The notes beneath the pieces were generated by a model. It searched no databases. It saw only the letters and a list, made by a program, of their open reading frames with translations, and was not told the DNA's origin. DNA of 64,000 nt from Planomonospora parontospora (GTDB taxonomy: Bacteria; Actinomycetota; Actinomycetes; Streptosporangiales; Streptosporangiaceae), in contig BMQD01000001.1 in NCBI GenBank assembly GCA_014647935.1, positions 248,001 through 312,000 on the forward strand, given 5' to 3'. Position numbers and translations under genes: made by a program. Below, piece after piece: positions 15,204 through 23,502 of this stretch; position 1 is the stretch's first letter, and every line of letters begins with the position of its first letter.

Positions 15204-18191
15204 GTGAGCACCGTGCCCCGGATCCAGACGACCGCCGGACGACTGGCCCGGCTCGGATTCGTCGACGGGGCCAGGGCCGAGCGCCTGCTCGGCGAGCTGG
15301 GCCCCGAGACGGCCGGAGACCTCGGTCTGCTGGACTCCCTGGTCGCCACCGCCGATCCCGACCTGGCGCTCACCTCGCTCACCCGGCTGGCCGAGCGGGA
15401 CCCGGGCGTCCTCGGGGCGCTCCGCGCGGATCCCGGCGTGCGGGCCAGGCTGCTGCGCGTCCTCGGCGTCAGCGCCGCCCTGGGAGAGCACGTCGTCCGG
15501 CACCCGGAGCACCGGCGGCTGCTCGAAGGCGAGCGGGCCGCGGACCGGCCGTCCGGCGGCGAGCTCCGCGCCGGGCTGCTCCTGTCCGTCGGAGCCGACC
15601 CCGACGAGGCCGAACCGCGCGCCGCGGGCTCCGGTACGGAGGTCCTGTCCGCGCTGCGCGTCGCCTACCGGGGCCGCCTGCTCCACCTGGCCGCGCGCGA
15701 CCTGGCCGGGGAGATGACGCTCGCCGAGGTCACCGCGGAGCTGTCCGCCCTGGCCGGCGCCGCGCTGGAGGCGGGGCTCGCCGTCGCGCGCTCCCAGCAC
15801 CCCGAGTGCGACGGGGTACGGCTGGCCGTCATCGGCATGGGCAAGTGCGGCGCCCGGGAGCTCAACTACATCAGCGACGTCGACGTGATCTTCGTCGCCG
15901 AGCCCGGCGAGGGGATGGACGAGACGCAGGCAGTCCGGCTCGCCACCCGCCTGGCCCAGGGGATGATGCGCGCCTGCTCGACCGCCACCCCCGAAGGCTC
16001 CCTGTGGGAGGTGGACGCCGCGCTGCGCCCCGAGGGCAAGGCCGGGCCGCTGGTGCGGACCCTCGCCAGCCACCGGGCCTACTACCGGCGCTGGGCCAAG
16101 ACGTGGGAGTTCCAGGCGCTGCTGAAGGCCCGCCCGGTCGCGGGCGACCCGGAGCTCGGCGGCCGCTACGCCGACACCGTCGACGAGCTGGTCTGGCAGG
16201 CCGTGGGCAGGGAGGGGTTCGTCGAGGACGTGCAGGCGATGCGCCGCCGCGTGGAGGCCCATGTCCGGGCCGAGGAGGCCGGGCGGCAGATCAAGCTCGG
16301 CCCCGGAGGCCTGCGCGACATCGAGTTCGCCGTCCAGCTCCTCCAGCTCGTGCACGGCCGCGCCGACCCGCTGCTGCGCCGCCGCGCCACGCTCTCCGCG
16401 CTGGCGGCCCTGTCCCGGGGCGGCTACGTCGGGCGGGAGGACGCCAGGGCGCTCGCCGAGGCCTACACGTTCCTGCGCCAGATCGAGCACCTGCTCCAGC
16501 TCCACCGGCTCCGCCGTACGCACGTGGTGCCCGAGTCCGAGGCCGACCTGCGGCGGCTCGGGCGGGCGCTGGGCATGAGCGCCGACCCGGTGGGGGAGTT
16601 CACCACCCGGTGGAAGCGGCACGCGAACCAGGCCCGCCGCCTGCACGAGAAGCTGTTCTACCGGCCGCTGCTGGCGGCCGTGGCCCGGCTGCCCGAGTCC
16701 GAGGTGCGCCTGTCCGCCGCCGCCGCGCAGGCCCGGCTGGAGGCGCTCGGCTACGCCGACCCCGCCGGGGCGCTGCGCCACATCGGCGCACTGACCAGCG
16801 GGGTCTCCCGGAGGGCGGCGATCCAGCGCACGCTGCTGCCGGTCATGCTCGGCTGGTTCGCCGACGCCCCCGACCCTGACGCGGGCCTGCTCGGCTTCCG
16901 CCAGATCTCCGACCGGCTGGGCACCACCCCGTGGTACCTCCGGCTGCTGCGCGACGAGACCGCGGTGGCCGAACGGCTGGCACGGCTCCTGGGCACCGGC
17001 CGGTACGTCACCGGGCTGCTGCTGCACGCCCCCGAGGCCGTCGCGATGCTCGGCTCCGACAGCCAGCTGGACCCCCGGCCCGCGCGGGCACTGCTGGCGG
17101 AGGCCCGGGCCACGGTCGGCCGCTACCCCGGGGACGCCGAGACCGGGGTCGTCGCGGCGCGGGCCCTGCGCCGCCGGGAACTGCTGCGCACCGCGGTGGC
17201 GGACCTGACCGGGCGCCTCGACGTCGAGCAGGTCGGCCAGGCGCTGTCCGCGCTCAACGACGTGACGGTCCAGGCCGCCCTGGACGCCGCGATCGGCAAG
17301 ATCGAGATGGAGCGGCGGACCCCGCTGGGCACCAGGTTCGCGGTGATCGCCATGGGCCGCCTCGGCGGGCTGGAGTGCTCCTACGGCAGCGACGCCGACG
17401 TGATGTTCGTGCACGCGCCGCTGCCCGGCACGGCCGAGAAGGAGGCCGCCGGCGTCGCCCACGCGGTGGCCAACGAGCTGCGCCGCCTGCTGGCTCTGCC
17501 CGCCCCCGACCCGCCGCTGCTCGTCGACGCCGGGCTGCGTCCCGAGGGCAAGGCCGGGCCGCTGGTCCGCACGCTCGCCTCCTACGCCGCCTACTACGGG
17601 CGCTGGTCGGCCCCCTGGGAGTCCCAGGCGCTGCTGCGCGCCCGCTTCTGCGCCGGGGACGCGGACCTGGGCGGGGAGTTCCTGGCGCTGGCCGACCCGC
17701 TGCGCTATCCGGCCGGGGGCGTCCCCGACGAGGCCGTACGGGAGATCCGCAGGCTGAAGGCGCGGATGGAGGCCGAGCGGCTGCCGCGCGGGGCCGACCC
17801 GGCCCTGCACACCAAGCTCGGCCGGGGCGGGCTGTCGGATGTGGAGTGGGTGGCCCAGCTCGTCCAGCTCCGCCACGCCTGGGAGCTGCCGTCACTGCGG
17901 ACCACCCGCACCCTGGAGGCGCTGCGCGCGGCGGTCGCCGAAGGGCTGCTGTCCGCCGAGGACGAGGCCGTGCTCGCCGAGGCCTGGCGGCTCGCCTCCC
18001 GCATCCGCGACGCGATCATGCTGGTCCGGGGCCGCGCCGCCGACTCCATCCCCGCGGACGTGCGCGAGCGCACGCTCCTGTCCCGGGCGCTCGGCTACCC
18101 GCCGGAGGCCAGTGAGGACTTCCTGGACGACTACCGCCGCGTCACCCGGCGGGCCCGCCAGGTCGTGGAGCGCGTCTTCTACGAGAACTGA
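15204..18191 (+). CDS. glnE: Glutamine synthetase adenylyltransferase / adenylyl-removing enzyme
   Basis: The protein has 995 residues from the GTG at 15204 (GGGAGG just upstream); GTG 15174 is possible. It adenylylates and de-adenylylates a tyrosine of type I glutamine synthetase in answer to nitrogen status. Two nucleotidyltransferase domains are present: N-terminal with ELNYISDVDVIFV at about 221 (removing side) and C-terminal with CSYGSDADVMFVH at about 727 (adenylylating side). Each is followed by a helical GlnD-type domain (PGGLRDIEF and RGGLSDVEW). The substrate is expected to be GlnA (36973-38397), which keeps the tyrosine, rather than the nearer GlnA2. The usual length is matched. 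Confidence 0.96.
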   Translation: MSTVPRIQTTAGRLARLGFVDGARAERLLGELGPETAGDLGLLDSLVATADPDLALTSLTRLAERDPGVLGALRADPGVRARLLRVLGVSAALGEHVVRHPEHRRLLEGERAADRPSGGELRAGLLLSVGADPDEAEPRAAGSGTEVLSALRVAYRGRLLHLAARDLAGEMTLAEVTAELSALAGAALEAGLAVARSQHPECDGVRLAVIGMGKCGARELNYISDVDVIFVAEPGEGMDETQAVRLATRLAQGMMRACSTATPEGSLWEVDAALRPEGKAGPLVRTLASHRAYYRRWAKTWEFQALLKARPVAGDPELGGRYADTVDELVWQAVGREGFVEDVQAMRRRVEAHVRAEEAGRQIKLGPGGLRDIEFAVQLLQLVHGRADPLLRRRATLSALAALSRGGYVGREDARALAEAYTFLRQIEHLLQLHRLRRTHVVPESEADLRRLGRALGMSADPVGEFTTRWKRHANQARRLHEKLFYRPLLAAVARLPESEVRLSAAAAQARLEALGYADPAGALRHIGALTSGVSRRAAIQRTLLPVMLGWFADAPDPDAGLLGFRQISDRLGTTPWYLRLLRDETAVAERLARLLGTGRYVTGLLLHAPEAVAMLGSDSQLDPRPARALLAEARATVGRYPGDAETGVVAARALRRRELLRTAVADLTGRLDVEQVGQALSALNDVTVQAALDAAIGKIEMERRTPLGTRFAVIAMGRLGGLECSYGSDADVMFVHAPLPGTAEKEAAGVAHAVANELRRLLALPAPDPPLLVDAGLRPEGKAGPLVRTLASYAAYYGRWSAPWESQALLRARFCAGDADLGGEFLALADPLRYPAGGVPDEAVREIRRLKARMEAERLPRGADPALHTKLGRGGLSDVEWVAQLVQLRHAWELPSLRTTRTLEALRAAVAEGLLSAEDEAVLAEAWRLASRIRDAIMLVRGRAADSIPADVRERTLLSRALGYPPEASEDFLDDYRRVTRRARQVVERVFYEN

Positions 18192-18233
18192 CCGTGCCGG
18201 GGCCGGGATCCGGCGTCGCCGGGGACCGTTCGC

Positions 18234-18296
18234 CGCGAGGGCGCGAGGGCGCGAGGGCGCGAGGGCGCGAGGGCGCGAGGGCGCGAGGGCGCGAGG
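18234..18296. repeat. About eight tandem copies of an 8-bp repeat
   Basis: Unit gcgcgagg from 18241 to 18296 (seven exact copies) plus a partial copy before it. It lies in the 253-bp gap between glnE and the next gene. Copy number likely varies between strains. Confidence 0.9.
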
Positions 18297-18444
18297 CGTG
18301 AGGGTCGGCGTCCGCGAGGATCGGCTTCCACGGGGCCCGGTCCTCGCGAGAGTCGGCCGCTGCGAGGGCCGGTTTTTACCGAAACCGAAGAGTCGCCTTG
18401 CACCGGTAGTGCCGTGCGTGTAGTAACGGTGCGGGTGATCTCTT

Positions 18445-19518
18445 GTGATATCGGTCTACGTCGATCTGGCCATCGGGCTGGTGCTGGCCTTCCTGCTGCT
18501 CTCGCTCCTGGTGAGCGGGGTCAACGAGGCCTTCGTCCGGCTGCTCGGCATCCGGAGCAAGTTCCTCTGGGCCTACCTCCGCGACACCATGGACGGAGGA
18601 GCCGCTGACGGGACGTCGTGGATCCCGTCCAAGATCGCCGACGTCTTCGCCAAGCTGCCCTTCTCCAAGAACGATCCGCGGCCCGAGCACAGCCCCGACC
18701 CTGCCCCTCCCGTGGTCGCGCCTATGCCGGTCGACCCCACCGCCGTGCTGGCGGCCGAGGAACCCGTCCCCGACGTGGACATGACCGCGCGGCTCTACCG
18801 GCGGCTGCAGGAGATCGACCACCCCAAGGGGGCGCGGACCACCATCGCCGACATCCCGCCCGAGCGCTTCTCCGGCGCGGTCATGGAGCTGGTCTCCGCC
18901 GAGGAGGGTGGGGTGGACGGCCTGCTGACCAAGCTGGAGGCCGTCGGCAGTCCGCTGGCGGGGCACCTCAAGGGCGTCTGGGAGGGCGCCCAGCGCGATC
19001 TGGACAAGTTCCGCAAGGGCGTCGAGAACTGGTTCGACGGCGAGATGCAGCGCCTGTCCACGCTGTACCGCCGCTACGTCAAGTGGGTGCTGTTCGCGCT
19101 CGGCGCGGCGCTGACCCTGCTGCTGGGCATGGACGCGCTGGAGTACGGCAAGACCCTGCTGCGCGACAACGCCTACCGGGCCGCGGTGGCGGCCGTGGCG
19201 GAGGGCGGCCAGGAGGCGCTCGCCGGCCTGCGGGAGCGGTGCGATCCCACGGTCTCGACCGACGCCCTCGGCTGCGTGACCGAGTCCTTCAGCTCGCCGG
19301 CCCTCGTCAAGATCTTCGACCACTCCATCGTGAGCGTCTCCCTCCCGCCGGACGGCGGCGACCCGTCCTTCAACTGGAACGGCGCCGTCTGGTGGGACCG
19401 CCTCATCACCCCCGGCCACTGGCCCGGCTACGTCCTGACCATGATCGCCCTGCTGTTCGGCGCCCCCTTCTGGTGGGACGTGCTGCGCCGCCTCACCGGC
19501 TTCCGGCACCGCTCGTAG
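18445..19518 (+). CDS. Membrane protein of unknown function
   Basis: The protein has 357 residues from the GTG at 18445. A membrane helix lies at the very N terminus (VDLAIGLVLAFLLLSLLVSG), then about 190 residues of soluble region with Pro-rich stretch 78-100. A second helix is at about 213-235 (WVLFALGAALTLLLGMDAL) and a third near the C terminus (GYVLTMIALLFGAPFWWDVL). Conserved-looking features are NEAFVRLLGIRSKFLW after helix 1 and the ending PFWWDVLRRLTGFR. Similar three-helix proteins occur in many bacteria without known function. It is monocistronic with its own terminator downstream. Confidence 0.75.
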   Translation: MISVYVDLAIGLVLAFLLLSLLVSGVNEAFVRLLGIRSKFLWAYLRDTMDGGAADGTSWIPSKIADVFAKLPFSKNDPRPEHSPDPAPPVVAPMPVDPTAVLAAEEPVPDVDMTARLYRRLQEIDHPKGARTTIADIPPERFSGAVMELVSAEEGGVDGLLTKLEAVGSPLAGHLKGVWEGAQRDLDKFRKGVENWFDGEMQRLSTLYRRYVKWVLFALGAALTLLLGMDALEYGKTLLRDNAYRAAVAAVAEGGQEALAGLRERCDPTVSTDALGCVTESFSSPALVKIFDHSIVSVSLPPDGGDPSFNWNGAVWWDRLITPGHWPGYVLTMIALLFGAPFWWDVLRRLTGFRHRS

Positions 19519-19552
19519 CCGCCCGGACGGCGCGGCCGCACCGTCCGGGCGG
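19519..19552. terminator. Bidirectional terminator
   Basis: Perfect 12-bp stem (19519-19530 with 19541-19552) and 10-nt loop, placed between two convergent genes. Confidence 0.75.
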
Positions 19553-19559
19553 CCCGGGG

Positions 19560-20420
19560 CTAACGCAGCGCCGCGAGGACCCTGTCGACGTGCTCCAGCG
19601 GCTCGGAACCGACCGGGCGGAGCACCACGGTGTCGGCACCGGCCTCCCACAGCGACCGCACGACGTCGGCCGCCTCCCCGGCGGAACCCGCCGCCATCGG
19701 CACGTCCTCCGGCGCGACGCCCAAAAAGCCCGCCTGCTCCACCGCGGCGGGCCGTACGGCCTCGCGGACCCGCTCCGGGTCGTCGCCGACGTACAGGTGG
19801 ACGAAGACCACCAGCTCGTGGTCGTCCTTCCCGCCGCCCGCGGAGATCATCTCACGGGCCTCCCCGACCCGCTGGGGACCGAACCCCTCGGGCAGGATCG
19901 TGCCCTGCGCCACCCGTCCGGACAGCTCCAGCGACCGGGGGCGCACCACCCCGGCGAGCACCGGCGGCGGCACGGCGGGCGGATGCACCAGGCTCACCCC
20001 GTCGAGCCGTACGGCCCGGCCCTCGAGGGTGACCGTCTCCCCGCGCAGGAGCGCCCGCACGGCCACGACGGTCTCCTCCAGCAGGGCCAGGGGCGACGGC
20101 GCGAGGGCCCCCACCCGGCGCATCCAGTCCTGTACGCCGTGGCCGATCCCGGCGGCCAGCCGGTGGGGGTGCACACGCGCCAGGTTGCCGAGCTCCATGG
20201 CCAGCAGGGCCGGATTGCGCAGCGGGGCGGGGGTGATCCCGATGCCGACGCGGAGCCGCTCGGTGACGGCGAGCGCGGTGGCCGCCGACGAGATCGATCC
20301 GGTCCAGCCCAGGTCCTCCACCACCCACAGGTCCTCGACCTGGGTGTCGTCCAGGCTGCGGGCGAAGGGGATGAGGGACTCGGGGGGAAGGTCGCGTTCG
20401 AACATCACGCCCAGGCGCAT
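19560..20420 (-). CDS. LLM-class (luciferase-like) oxidoreductase, probably F420-dependent
   Basis: The protein has 286 residues, ATG at 20420 with AGAGGAG upstream. The family pattern is present: N-terminal strand MRLGVMFERD, LWVVEDLGW, TERLRVGIGITP, the HPHRLAAGIGHGVQDWM stretch that lines the cofactor pocket, and a C-terminal EAGADTVVLRPVG strand. These are features of the F420- or flavin-using TIM-barrel enzymes common in actinomycetes. The substrate is unknown. Its ribosome site borders the duplicated NlpC/P60 3' fragment (20427-20560), so its upstream region was rearranged. Confidence 0.85.
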   Translation of the reverse strand: MRLGVMFERDLPPESLIPFARSLDDTQVEDLWVVEDLGWTGSISSAATALAVTERLRVGIGITPAPLRNPALLAMELGNLARVHPHRLAAGIGHGVQDWMRRVGALAPSPLALLEETVVAVRALLRGETVTLEGRAVRLDGVSLVHPPAVPPPVLAGVVRPRSLELSGRVAQGTILPEGFGPQRVGEAREMISAGGGKDDHELVVFVHLYVGDDPERVREAVRPAAVEQAGFLGVAPEDVPMAAGSAGEAADVVRSLWEAGADTVVLRPVGSEPLEHVDRVLAALR

Positions 20421-20426
20421 GTCTCT

Positions 20427-20560
20427 CCTCTGGATCGGCCGGTGGTCACAGGTATCGGAAGTATCCGGCGAAATCCTCGATCCGGGTGACGGGATCGGTG
20501 CGGACCTCGGTGCCGGTTCTCAATGCACTGATCATCATGCCCTGGCCGACGTGGACCCCG
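20427..20560 (-). pseudogene. Duplicated 3' end of the NlpC/P60 hydrolase gene
   Basis: This 134-bp stretch is nearly identical to 32052-32185, the end of the NlpC/P60 gene, with about seven mismatches. It encodes only the last 36 or so residues (VGQGMMISALRTGTEV ... FAGYFRYL) and the stop at 20446, and the match continues 19 bp past that stop. Upstream of 20560 nothing of the hydrolase is left, including the catalytic Cys and His. It is therefore a dead fragment copied 11.6 kb away, bordering the start of the LLM oxidoreductase gene. Confidence 0.85.
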
Positions 20561-20731
20561 CCCCGTTGTCCATATGCCGTCCGGGGTGATCGGCTCGGCG
20601 AGCGGGCGCCCGGTCCGCCGAACGGCCTATGGGAGCGGATGAGACCCGGCGGCAAGGTTGACGTGACAGCACGGCACGCCTTCCGGGGCCGCCGAGCACG
20701 TCTTGCCCGTACAACCTGAGGAGCTGTTGAC

Positions 20732-21292
20732 ATGAGATCCAGAGTGATCCGGCCAGTGGTCGCCGCCATCGCCCTGTCGTTGGCCGCGACCATGACGATC
20801 GGCACATCGGCCTCGGCCGCATCGTCCCTCACGGGTCAAGACGCCCAGTGGCGCGTGTCCGGCACGGCGAAGATCCACTTCGAGCCGGCGGCCACCGATG
20901 ACATCACCTTCGCCATCGTCGCGCGCGGCGTCTTCACCGAGGCGAAGGGCACCATCAAGGTCGGCCACCACCGCTCTGACGGCAACGGCGGAGGATTCGA
21001 GGCGGACGTGGACTGCCTCGTGGCGGGAGGTCCGGTGGCGACGGTGACCGCTGTCGTCAGCACCTCCACCTCGCTTCCGGTCGGTGAGAGGATCGCGGTC
21101 AGCGTCTATGACGGCGGGACGGACGGGTTCGGCGGCAGCCGCGATCGGATCGGCTGGAGCTGGTCGGTACCGACCGGCAAGGTGCAGCCCTGCATGGCGC
21201 CCGCGACGTTCGCCACTGTTGAGAGGGGCGGGTTCACCGTCGCCGGCAAGGGCTGGCCCGAACCTCCCGCACAGCCGGCTACCGGGAAGTAG
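20732..21292 (+). CDS. Secreted protein of unknown function
   Basis: The protein has 186 residues, ATG at 20732 with GAGGAG 8 nt upstream. Signal peptide MRSRVIRPVVAAIALSLAATM ends near TSASAASS (residue 30). The mature part is beta-rich with VSGTAKIHFEP, FTEAKGTIKVGHH and a Cys pair (about residues 95 and 154) that could form a disulfide. It looks like small secreted proteins of Streptosporangiales and Streptomyces; no enzymatic motif is seen. Confidence 0.72.
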   Translation: MRSRVIRPVVAAIALSLAATMTIGTSASAASSLTGQDAQWRVSGTAKIHFEPAATDDITFAIVARGVFTEAKGTIKVGHHRSDGNGGGFEADVDCLVAGGPVATVTAVVSTSTSLPVGERIAVSVYDGGTDGFGGSRDRIGWSWSVPTGKVQPCMAPATFATVERGGFTVAGKGWPEPPAQPATGK

Positions 21293-21822
21293 CGCCACTG
21301 TCGGCTCATCCGCATGCCGTTGCCTTTCAGGGAGACCGGTGCCGGAATCAGCGGTAGCACGCTCTGCCATGGGAATGGCAGAGCGTGACGATCGCGGCCT
21401 GAGCCGGCCGCTGCGGTCGTACGGCGAGTACCGGCAGACCCCCGGCCGCGGCATCGGTCAGACGGCCGCCTCGTCCCCGAGGGACGCTGGCGCTGACCCA
21501 GGCGGTCAGCGCCGTCTCCGCCGTCTCGGGCGCGGCGCGCAGTCGTCGGCGGATCTCCGTGCCCGGCAGACCGGGCAGCCGCCAGTCCACCACCAAGTCC
21601 GCTGTCGGGCCACTCGGTCTGTTCCTGCACCGGGCCGAGGAAGGGGCCGGACGCGGCCGGTGGCCTTCATGCCTCAGGGTTTCGCGGGAACCGGATCCGG
21701 CACGCCTGGAACGGGAGAACGCGAGAGCCCCTGACCGGTGGAAACGGAGGTCAAAGGCTCTGTCGGTATATGCGTGGTGTGCGGTCGGCGGGTGACTGCG
21801 ATCAATCGTGGCTCCCCACCGG
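21293..21822. other. Gene-free 530-bp stretch holding a receiver-domain remnant
   Basis: No complete gene is seen. The minus strand between about 21610 and 21420 translates to a piece of a response regulator (see separate entry). The rest shows no recognisable coding signal. Confidence 0.5.
21420..21610 (-). pseudogene. Fragment of a response-regulator receiver domain
   Basis: The minus-strand frame reads ADLVVDWRLPGLPGTEIRR then LRAAPETAETALTAWVSAS. This matches the strand around the phospho-Asp (here D in VVDWRLPG) and the following helix of a REC domain. The acidic pocket upstream, the conserved Lys region and any output domain are absent. It is a short remnant, and the match rests on one motif region. 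Confidence 0.4.
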
Positions 21823-22560
21823 TCAGAGCGCCTGGGCCTCCCAGACGTACCTGACCTGCGCGGTCTTGCCCTGAGCGTCGTTGCTCTCCGGAACGGCCGG
21901 CAGCAGCCAGGACACCCGGTACCACCGGGTGTCACCCTGCTGGGCGGTCCACACGTCGCTGTTGCTGTCCGCGTAGTTGCGGGGCAGGTCGGTCATGTGG
22001 AAGTCGGCGTTGTTCGCGCTGCCGAACACATACGGCGCCTCGCTGTTGCGGACGTAGTTCTCGCACTCGGGATCGGCGACGGCCCAGCCCTGGTCGGTCT
22101 CGACGCTGTTGGTGCCGTGGTCGACGCTCGTCAGCAGGTACGGGGCCAGATCGCCGTTGACCTCGGCGTGCAGCTTGATGTTGGCGGTCATGGTCCCGGT
22201 GTAGACGACCTTGATGCAGGTCGATCCGCCCGAGTTCGGCCGGTCGGTCGCGGCCACGCCGGTGTCGGCCAGCTGCAGCGCCGGGTAGGTGTCGGAGGAG
22301 TTGACGTTGAAGACGCTGAACGCCGCCGCGCCGTCCCGGTCACTGTTGATCTCGACGCTGCCGGCGTTCCAGTTGCTGTCGCGGTTGTCGGTCTGGGCGG
22401 TGAACGCCGCCTGGGAAGCGTTCCAGATGAGGCCGGCGCCCCCCACCAGGCCCACGATGGTCACGAGGCTCCCGATCGGGAGGGTCTTGCGGCGGCGGCG
22501 AGGGCGGGGACGGCGGTGGCTGGCCGGTGTCCGGGTCTCTGAGTCGATGGTGATGGTCAT
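21823..22560 (-). CDS. Camelysin/TasA-like secreted protein with SipW-type signal
   Basis: The protein has 245 residues. After a basic N terminus (RRPRPRRRRK) comes a hydrophobic segment (SLVTIVGLVGGAGLIWNASQA) followed by AFTAQTDNRDSNWNAGSVEI. This hydrophobic end with A-F-x-A-x-T-x-N and N-x-(W/F)-x-A-G-(S/T) is the hallmark of TasA/CalY-type proteins cut by SipW. The mature part is beta-rich with two or three cysteines (TCIKVVY, DPECENYV). The gene follows the SipW-like peptidase gene by 6 bp in the same operon. It may form surface fibres or matrix, which is inference from the Bacillus relatives. Confidence 0.78.
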   Translation of the reverse strand: MTITIDSETRTPASHRRPRPRRRRKTLPIGSLVTIVGLVGGAGLIWNASQAAFTAQTDNRDSNWNAGSVEINSDRDGAAAFSVFNVNSSDTYPALQLADTGVAATDRPNSGGSTCIKVVYTGTMTANIKLHAEVNGDLAPYLLTSVDHGTNSVETDQGWAVADPECENYVRNSEAPYVFGSANNADFHMTDLPRNYADSNSDVWTAQQGDTRWYRVSWLLPAVPESNDAQGKTAQVRYVWEAQAL

Positions 22561-22566
22561 GACCTT

Positions 22567-23154
22567 CTATCGGCGGCGCCGGCCCCTTCTGTAAGAGTCC
22601 GGGCGGTCGTTCTTCGTCACGGAGGGCACGAACATCAGAGCCAGTCCCGCAAGCCCGGTCAGGGCCAGCAGGCCGTACCGGTGCTCGTGCAGCCAGAGGG
22701 CGGGCAGCCCGATGTAGGGGACCAGCAGTCGGGGCAGGCCGATGACCGAGGACTCCGGCACCGGGGTGGAGTCGATGTCCTTGTTGGCGTCGCCCTTGGT
22801 GATGAGAGCCTTGCCGGGTGCGTGCTCGACCACCCGGTGGATCAGCGTGGAATCGGGACGGGCCGGGTTGTCCACCAGCACCATCACCCCGGGCACGGCC
22901 TGGTCGGCGCCGGTCGGCTCGACGATCACCACGTCGCCGGGACGCAGCGCCGGCATCATCGAGCCCGACATGACCACCTGGCTCTGCCAGCCGAACAGCA
23001 CCGGCGCCAAAGAGGCCACCAGGAAGAACACGACCAGCCCGCGCATCAGGCGGGCGGCGATGTCGGTCACCCACCAGGCTGCTCGGCCCAGCCTGCGCAG
23101 GCCGGTAGGGACTATTGCGACGGGCAGGGAGTGGGTTGTCACGACTGAAACCAT
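22567..23154 (-). CDS. sipW: Signal peptidase I, SipW/ER type
   Basis: The protein has 195 residues if ATG 23154 is used; in-frame GTG starts further upstream cannot be excluded. A membrane helix GLVVFFLVASLAPVLFG precedes the catalytic serine motif SGSMMPAL. In place of the bacterial Ser-Lys pair it carries the ER/archaeal Ser-His form (STLIHRVVE). PGDVVIVE and KGDANKDID are the other conserved boxes, and a C-terminal helix (YGLLALTGLAGLALMFVP) ends the protein. Peptidases of this kind process TasA-like proteins, and the gene for such a protein follows directly. Confidence 0.88.
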   Translation of the reverse strand: MVSVVTTHSLPVAIVPTGLRRLGRAAWWVTDIAARLMRGLVVFFLVASLAPVLFGWQSQVVMSGSMMPALRPGDVVIVEPTGADQAVPGVMVLVDNPARPDSTLIHRVVEHAPGKALITKGDANKDIDSTPVPESSVIGLPRLLVPYIGLPALWLHEHRYGLLALTGLAGLALMFVPSVTKNDRPDSYRRGRRRR

Positions 23155-23440
23155 TCTTGTGGGGGTGGACGATGCCGTCCTATCGGCCGCCGCGGCACTG
23201 ATCTGAAGCAAGGACCTCACCAGGTGACCCCTCGTCCGGCAGCGACGGCCGGAAAACAGCCGTTCGATCACGCCCGAGGGCGTTGTGGGCCCTTCCGCGG
23301 AGCTGGACAGGTCGGCGACGGACAGCTAGTCCGCTGCCTCCATGGCATCGGCGTGGCGGCGGTGGATGCGAGCGTCCAAGTCTGGGGACCGCGGTGTGGC
23401 GACGCGGGTGGACAGGCCGCCACCGGGCCGGCGCAAAAGG

Positions 23441-23478
23441 ACGCGCTCTTCCTCCCCGCGCGGGGAAGAAGAGCGCGT
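23441..23478 (-). terminator. Strong palindromic hairpin after the FG-GAP gene
   Basis: A 38-nt near-perfect palindrome (one mismatched pair) lies 24 bp after the stop codon of the FG-GAP gene and before the sipW gene. Confidence 0.75.
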
Positions 23479-23502
23479 GTCATGCGGGCGCGGACGCGAG
23501 TC

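Noticed and set aside
13155-18191. One operon from the soluble kinase to glnE
   Set aside because: Gaps of 254 and 193 bp and a 28-nt palindrome stand between the genes.
18234-18296. Repeat block as iterons of a plasmid origin
   Set aside because: Eight-bp units in tandem without a replication gene or AT-rich box.
20561-20832. Upstream continuation of the NlpC/P60 copy
   Set aside because: The open frame goes on but resembles nothing in the hydrolase; homology ends near 20560.
21344-21358. 15-bp sequence ggaatcagcggtagc also at 25208-25222, as an attachment core
   Set aside because: Flanks do not match and no recombinase is adjacent to either copy; could be chance or a trace of an old repeat.
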